DNA from: Candidatus Gastranaerophilales bacterium | Lineage (GTDB): Bacteria; Cyanobacteriota; Vampirovibrionia; Gastranaerophilales; JAQUYY01 | Direction of reading: 5' to 3' | NCBI GenBank assembly: GCA_028691575.1 | Contig: JAQUYY010000081.1 | Location: 1-7,905 of the forward strand | DNA: 7,905 nt | Shown here: positions 5,365 through 7,905 of the stretch, in pieces | Layout of the letters: the number at the start of each line of letters is the position of its first letter | How positions within the stretch are numbered: position 1 is the first letter of the stretch | Notes under the pieces: generated by a model | What the model was told of the DNA's origin: nothing | The model's database searches: none | The model's input: only the letters and a program-made list of their open reading frames with translations | Made by a program: the position numbers and the translations under genes

Positions 5365-6081
5365 ATGGCAATAATTATTGGCAACAATAAACCAAATACA
5401 CTAATCGGGACTCCGTCAAACGACTACATTTCAGGTCGTGGAGGAAATGATATTTTATGCGGAGGAGAAGGAAATGACTGGTTGGATGGCGGAAGAGGCA
5501 ATGATATCCTTTGGGGAGGAGCAGGAAGAGATACTTTATTAGGTCAAGACGGTGATGATGAGCTTCATGGGGAAAATGACAATGACAGGCTTTTTGGCGG
5601 AAAAGGTGATGATTTATTGTATGGCGGAAACGGAAATGACACTCTAACCGGAAATGAAGGCAACGACAGGCTTTTTGGCGGCAATGACAATGATATTTTA
5701 ATTGGCGGTGAAGGCAATGATTATCTGAACGGAGGTGTCGGCAGCGATGCTTATTTAGGCTACTGTAGCGTTGGCTTCGGTGCTGATATTATTGAAGATA
5801 CAACTGCACTTATATATTGTGACAAGCTCTATTTAAATTTTTTCTGCCTGAATGAACTAAGTTTTCAAGCATTAGACACTGATTTTAATACTTCCTACGA
5901 TGCTCTCAAGATTACTTTAATAGCATCGCCTACCGATAATATTACAATTTTGCAGTATTTTGATGATATAAGCCCTACAATTGAAGGCTTAGAAGAAGGC
6001 TGCGGAGCTCTTCAAAATATTTTTGTCTGGGGCGATTGCCTTCAATTTAATGAAGTTAAAGAAATCTTGGAAATAGTTTAA
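5365..6081 (+). CDS. Small RTX calcium-binding protein, likely type I secretion substrate (copy 2)
   Basis: The 238-residue paralogue of the preceding gene is roughly three quarters identical by eye. It again has twelve RTX nonapeptides (23-130) in the same register and the same C-terminal HCBP-related domain. The near-terminal segment GALQNIFVWGDCLQF plus NEVKEI is identical in both copies, consistent with a shared secretion signal recognised by the downstream exporter. Divergence is greatest in the repeats and at synonymous codon positions, so this is not a very recent duplication. The ATG six bases earlier (5359) is too close to the ribosome-binding site. Cysteines are at 32, 134, 152, 161, 213 and 225; C152 and C225 align with C155 and C228 of copy 1. 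No signal peptide, membrane segment or enzymatic domain is seen. The protein would be exported and fold on extracellular Ca2+; its role is unknown. Confidence 0.9.
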   Translation: MAIIIGNNKPNTLIGTPSNDYISGRGGNDILCGGEGNDWLDGGRGNDILWGGAGRDTLLGQDGDDELHGENDNDRLFGGKGDDLLYGGNGNDTLTGNEGNDRLFGGNDNDILIGGEGNDYLNGGVGSDAYLGYCSVGFGADIIEDTTALIYCDKLYLNFFCLNELSFQALDTDFNTSYDALKITLIASPTDNITILQYFDDISPTIEGLEEGCGALQNIFVWGDCLQFNEVKEILEIV

Positions 6082-6100
6082 TTATTGAATTTAAAATTTT

Positions 6101-6133
6101 AAGAGGAAAGCAATTTTTTGCTTTCCTCTTTTT
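6101..6133 (+). terminator. Rho-independent terminator after RTX gene 2
   Basis: A perfect 11-bp stem (6101-6111 with 6120-6130) with an 8-nt loop runs into TTTTT. Stem sequence AAGAGGAAAGC differs by one base from the corresponding arm after RTX gene 1. The ABC gene begins 119 bp later, so there is room for its own promoter, though I could not identify a convincing one. Confidence 0.85.
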
Positions 6134-6237
6134 AGTATATGCCCGATTGGATTTTTTAAATAAAACACTAAGCTAATATTAAAACTTGTATGAAAGTCTT
6201 AAATTTATTTACAGATGAAATTAATTTTAATATTTAT

Positions 6238-6243
6238 AAGGAG
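6238..6243 (+). promoter_or_regulatory. Shine-Dalgarno supporting a TTG start for the ABC exporter
   Basis: AAGGAG sits nine bases before TTG at 6253, the same motif and spacing as before RTX gene 2. The in-frame ATG at 6190 has no ribosome-binding site, so TTG is the better start. Confidence 0.65.
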
Positions 6244-6252
6244 AAAATAAAA

Positions 6253-7905
6253 TTGACCCCAAATGAATTTTTAATGTTTTTTGAAGGAGATAAAACCATT
6301 GAGCTAAAGCCCATTAAGTATACTGCCGGTCAAAAAATTTCCCCTCAAAAAGAGTTTTTTTTAATAAAATCAGGAAAAGTTAAAGTTATTGATAAAGATG
6401 GGCCAAATCCTATTTCTTCTTTAGAAATCGGTGATATTTGCGCAAATAAGGATTTTTTAAATTTAGAGTACATCGCATCTGATGATACTCAAATTATTGA
6501 ATTGAAAGCATCAATGATGGAGTCTAACAAACTTTTTAACGATTATTACAATAAAACTTTTGAGAAACTAAATAAAATAACCGCAACAAATCCGATTAAA
6601 AAAAAACAATTTTATAGCGAAAAATCGGACAATCAAGATTTCAAAGAGAAAGAATTATTTGAAACTGCTTCAGATTATAATCCTTTTAGTTTATCATGGT
6701 ATTTTAAAAATTTTGCCAAAAACGGACTCCTCAGCTCACAAATGATACTTTCTTCATTGATGGTACAGGTTTTTGGTCTTGGAATGCCTATTTTTTACAT
6801 GGTCATTTTTGACAGAGTTTTTGGACGGCAAAATCTTTCTGCTCTTGATGTTATAGCAACAGGTGTGGTTTTGATTTTGACATTTGACTTAGTCATAAAA
6901 TTCTTACGCTCATACGTTTTATCAAACATTTTAGAAGCACTAAACGAAATCAGTGTTGAAATTTTCACAAAAAAAATCTTTAATGTCGCTTTAAATAATA
7001 AAACCAAACAAAATAACAAAAATTACCTTGAAAAATTCGGAGAAATCTTTAAATCTAATCAGAGTGTGGCTTACACCTTCCTTATTTCTTCAATGGACGC
7101 TGCTTTTTCACTTATTATTCTGATTTTTTTAATGACATTAAATTTAAAACTTTCATTAATTGCAATTGCACCATTAATACCACTTGCAGCGATAACTTTT
7201 TGCAAAATGCCTATTGCACAACAAAGAATGGCGAAAAGTTCTTTCAATCAAAAATATAATCAATTAAAACTATCTGAAGTTATCGAAAATGCTGATGTGA
7301 TAAGAACTTCAAATGCTCAGGAGCATTTGCTTGACAAACTTTCCAGAAATTTAAAATCCTCGGTAAAAGAAGATTTTTGGAATCGGTTTGATATGATAAA
7401 CGCCAATGCCGATGCAGGATTTATTATGAATTTAGGCTCATTTTTTCTTCTTTATTTTGGCGCACATGAAGTTTTAAACGGAAATATGTCTTTTGGTATT
7501 TATCTTGCAATAAGCTATATCGGTAGAAATTTTGTCGGTGGAATGCAAAAAATGCTTGTTTCTTTAAAACAGTTTAAGGATGCCTCCTCTTCGATAGAAG
7601 ATTTACAGGAAATTTTTGCAGAGCAAACCACTACAAATAATTTTACTCAAATTAAATTGCCGAAACTCAACGGCAATATCAATTTAAATGAAGTCTGTTA
7701 TCGATACAGCGGCAATTTTCCTCTAAGTGCTAACAATATTTCCATGGAAATAAATCAGGGGCAAAAAGTTGTAATAGCAGGAAACAGCGGTTCGGGCAAA
7801 TCCACCCTTTTAAACCTGATATCAAAATTAATTGTTCCAACATCAGGATATATCACTCTTGACGGGTGCAATATATCTGATATTGACGAAAAAAATTTCA
7901 GGAAT
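6253..7905 (+). CDS. Type I secretion ABC exporter with cNMP-binding-like N-terminus (partial, 3' end beyond window)
   Basis: The reading frame is open to the window end (551 residues seen) and encodes a fused membrane/ATPase exporter of the HlyB/PrtD type. Residues about 15-90 look like a small beta-roll cyclic-nucleotide-binding-type domain (TAGQKI, FFLIKSGKVKVID, LEIGD), followed by a polar linker to about 145. The membrane domain has about six predicted segments near 160-185, 198-220, 276-295, 298-317, 390-407 and 412-430; FYMVIFDRVF (181-190) before the second is characteristic of type I secretion ABC proteins. The nucleotide-binding domain starts near 472, with Walker A GNSGSGKST at 510-518; signature and Walker B motifs lie beyond the window. 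There is no C39 peptidase domain. The upstream RTX pair is the probable cargo, with an HlyD adaptor and TolC-like channel required. The start is TTG with a good ribosome-binding site; ATG 6190 (21 codons longer) or ATG 6274 are alternatives. Confidence 0.88.
   Translation, partial: MTPNEFLMFFEGDKTIELKPIKYTAGQKISPQKEFFLIKSGKVKVIDKDGPNPISSLEIGDICANKDFLNLEYIASDDTQIIELKASMMESNKLFNDYYNKTFEKLNKITATNPIKKKQFYSEKSDNQDFKEKELFETASDYNPFSLSWYFKNFAKNGLLSSQMILSSLMVQVFGLGMPIFYMVIFDRVFGRQNLSALDVIATGVVLILTFDLVIKFLRSYVLSNILEALNEISVEIFTKKIFNVALNNKTKQNNKNYLEKFGEIFKSNQSVAYTFLISSMDAAFSLIILIFLMTLNLKLSLIAIAPLIPLAAITFCKMPIAQQRMAKSSFNQKYNQLKLSEVIENADVIRTSNAQEHLLDKLSRNLKSSVKEDFWNRFDMINANADAGFIMNLGSFFLLYFGAHEVLNGNMSFGIYLAISYIGRNFVGGMQKMLVSLKQFKDASSSIEDLQEIFAEQTTTNNFTQIKLPKLNGNINLNEVCYRYSGNFPLSANNISMEINQGQKVVIAGNSGSGKSTLLNLISKLIVPTSGYITLDGCNISDIDEKNFRN

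Noticed and set aside
6795..7019. 74-codon open frame on the minus strand
   Set aside because: It lies antisense within the membrane domain of the exporter, which is clearly the real gene.

Overview
The window is AT-rich and looks like part of a chromosome from the non-photosynthetic cyanobacterial sister lineage (Melainabacteria/Vampirovibrionia, probably a gut-type Gastranaerophilales). The main evidence is the leftmost gene, a clear Ycf23 (DUF561) protein, a family I know mainly from cyanobacteria and plastids. The very low G+C content and the absence of photosynthesis genes fit, but the assignment is an inference from sequence character, not a database match.

Layout. Positions 1-378 hold no gene. 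This stretch has a possible leftward promoter at its edge, a dense cluster of CATG tetranucleotides and a 14-bp palindrome. ycf23 (430-1197, minus) ends at a strong hairpin terminator. A 146-bp divergent promoter region separates it from a rightward three-gene run: plsC acyltransferase (1344-2018), a Maf/DUF115 motility-associated glycosyltransferase-like protein (2022-3974) and dtd, D-aminoacyl-tRNA deacylase (3949-4392). These three genes lie 3 bp apart or overlap, so they are probably one operon.

The right half is a type I secretion cassette. Two tandem paralogous small RTX proteins (starts revised to 4540 and 5365) each carry exactly twelve Ca2+-binding nonapeptides and a shared C-terminal domain. 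Each is followed by nearly the same hairpin terminator. A type I secretion ABC exporter follows, probably starting at TTG 6253 and running off the window after its Walker A motif. Its N-terminus resembles a degenerate cyclic-nucleotide-binding domain instead of a peptidase domain. The likely arrangement is that the ABC exporter, with an HlyD-type adaptor beyond the window, secretes the two RTX proteins, which would fold outside the cell on binding calcium.

The points most worth a second look are the cargo pair with no recognisable effector domain, conserved cysteines in supposedly secreted RTX proteins, the duplicated hairpins that leave no room for a promoter before the second RTX gene, the altered regulatory domain on the exporter, and the CATG-rich region at the left edge.
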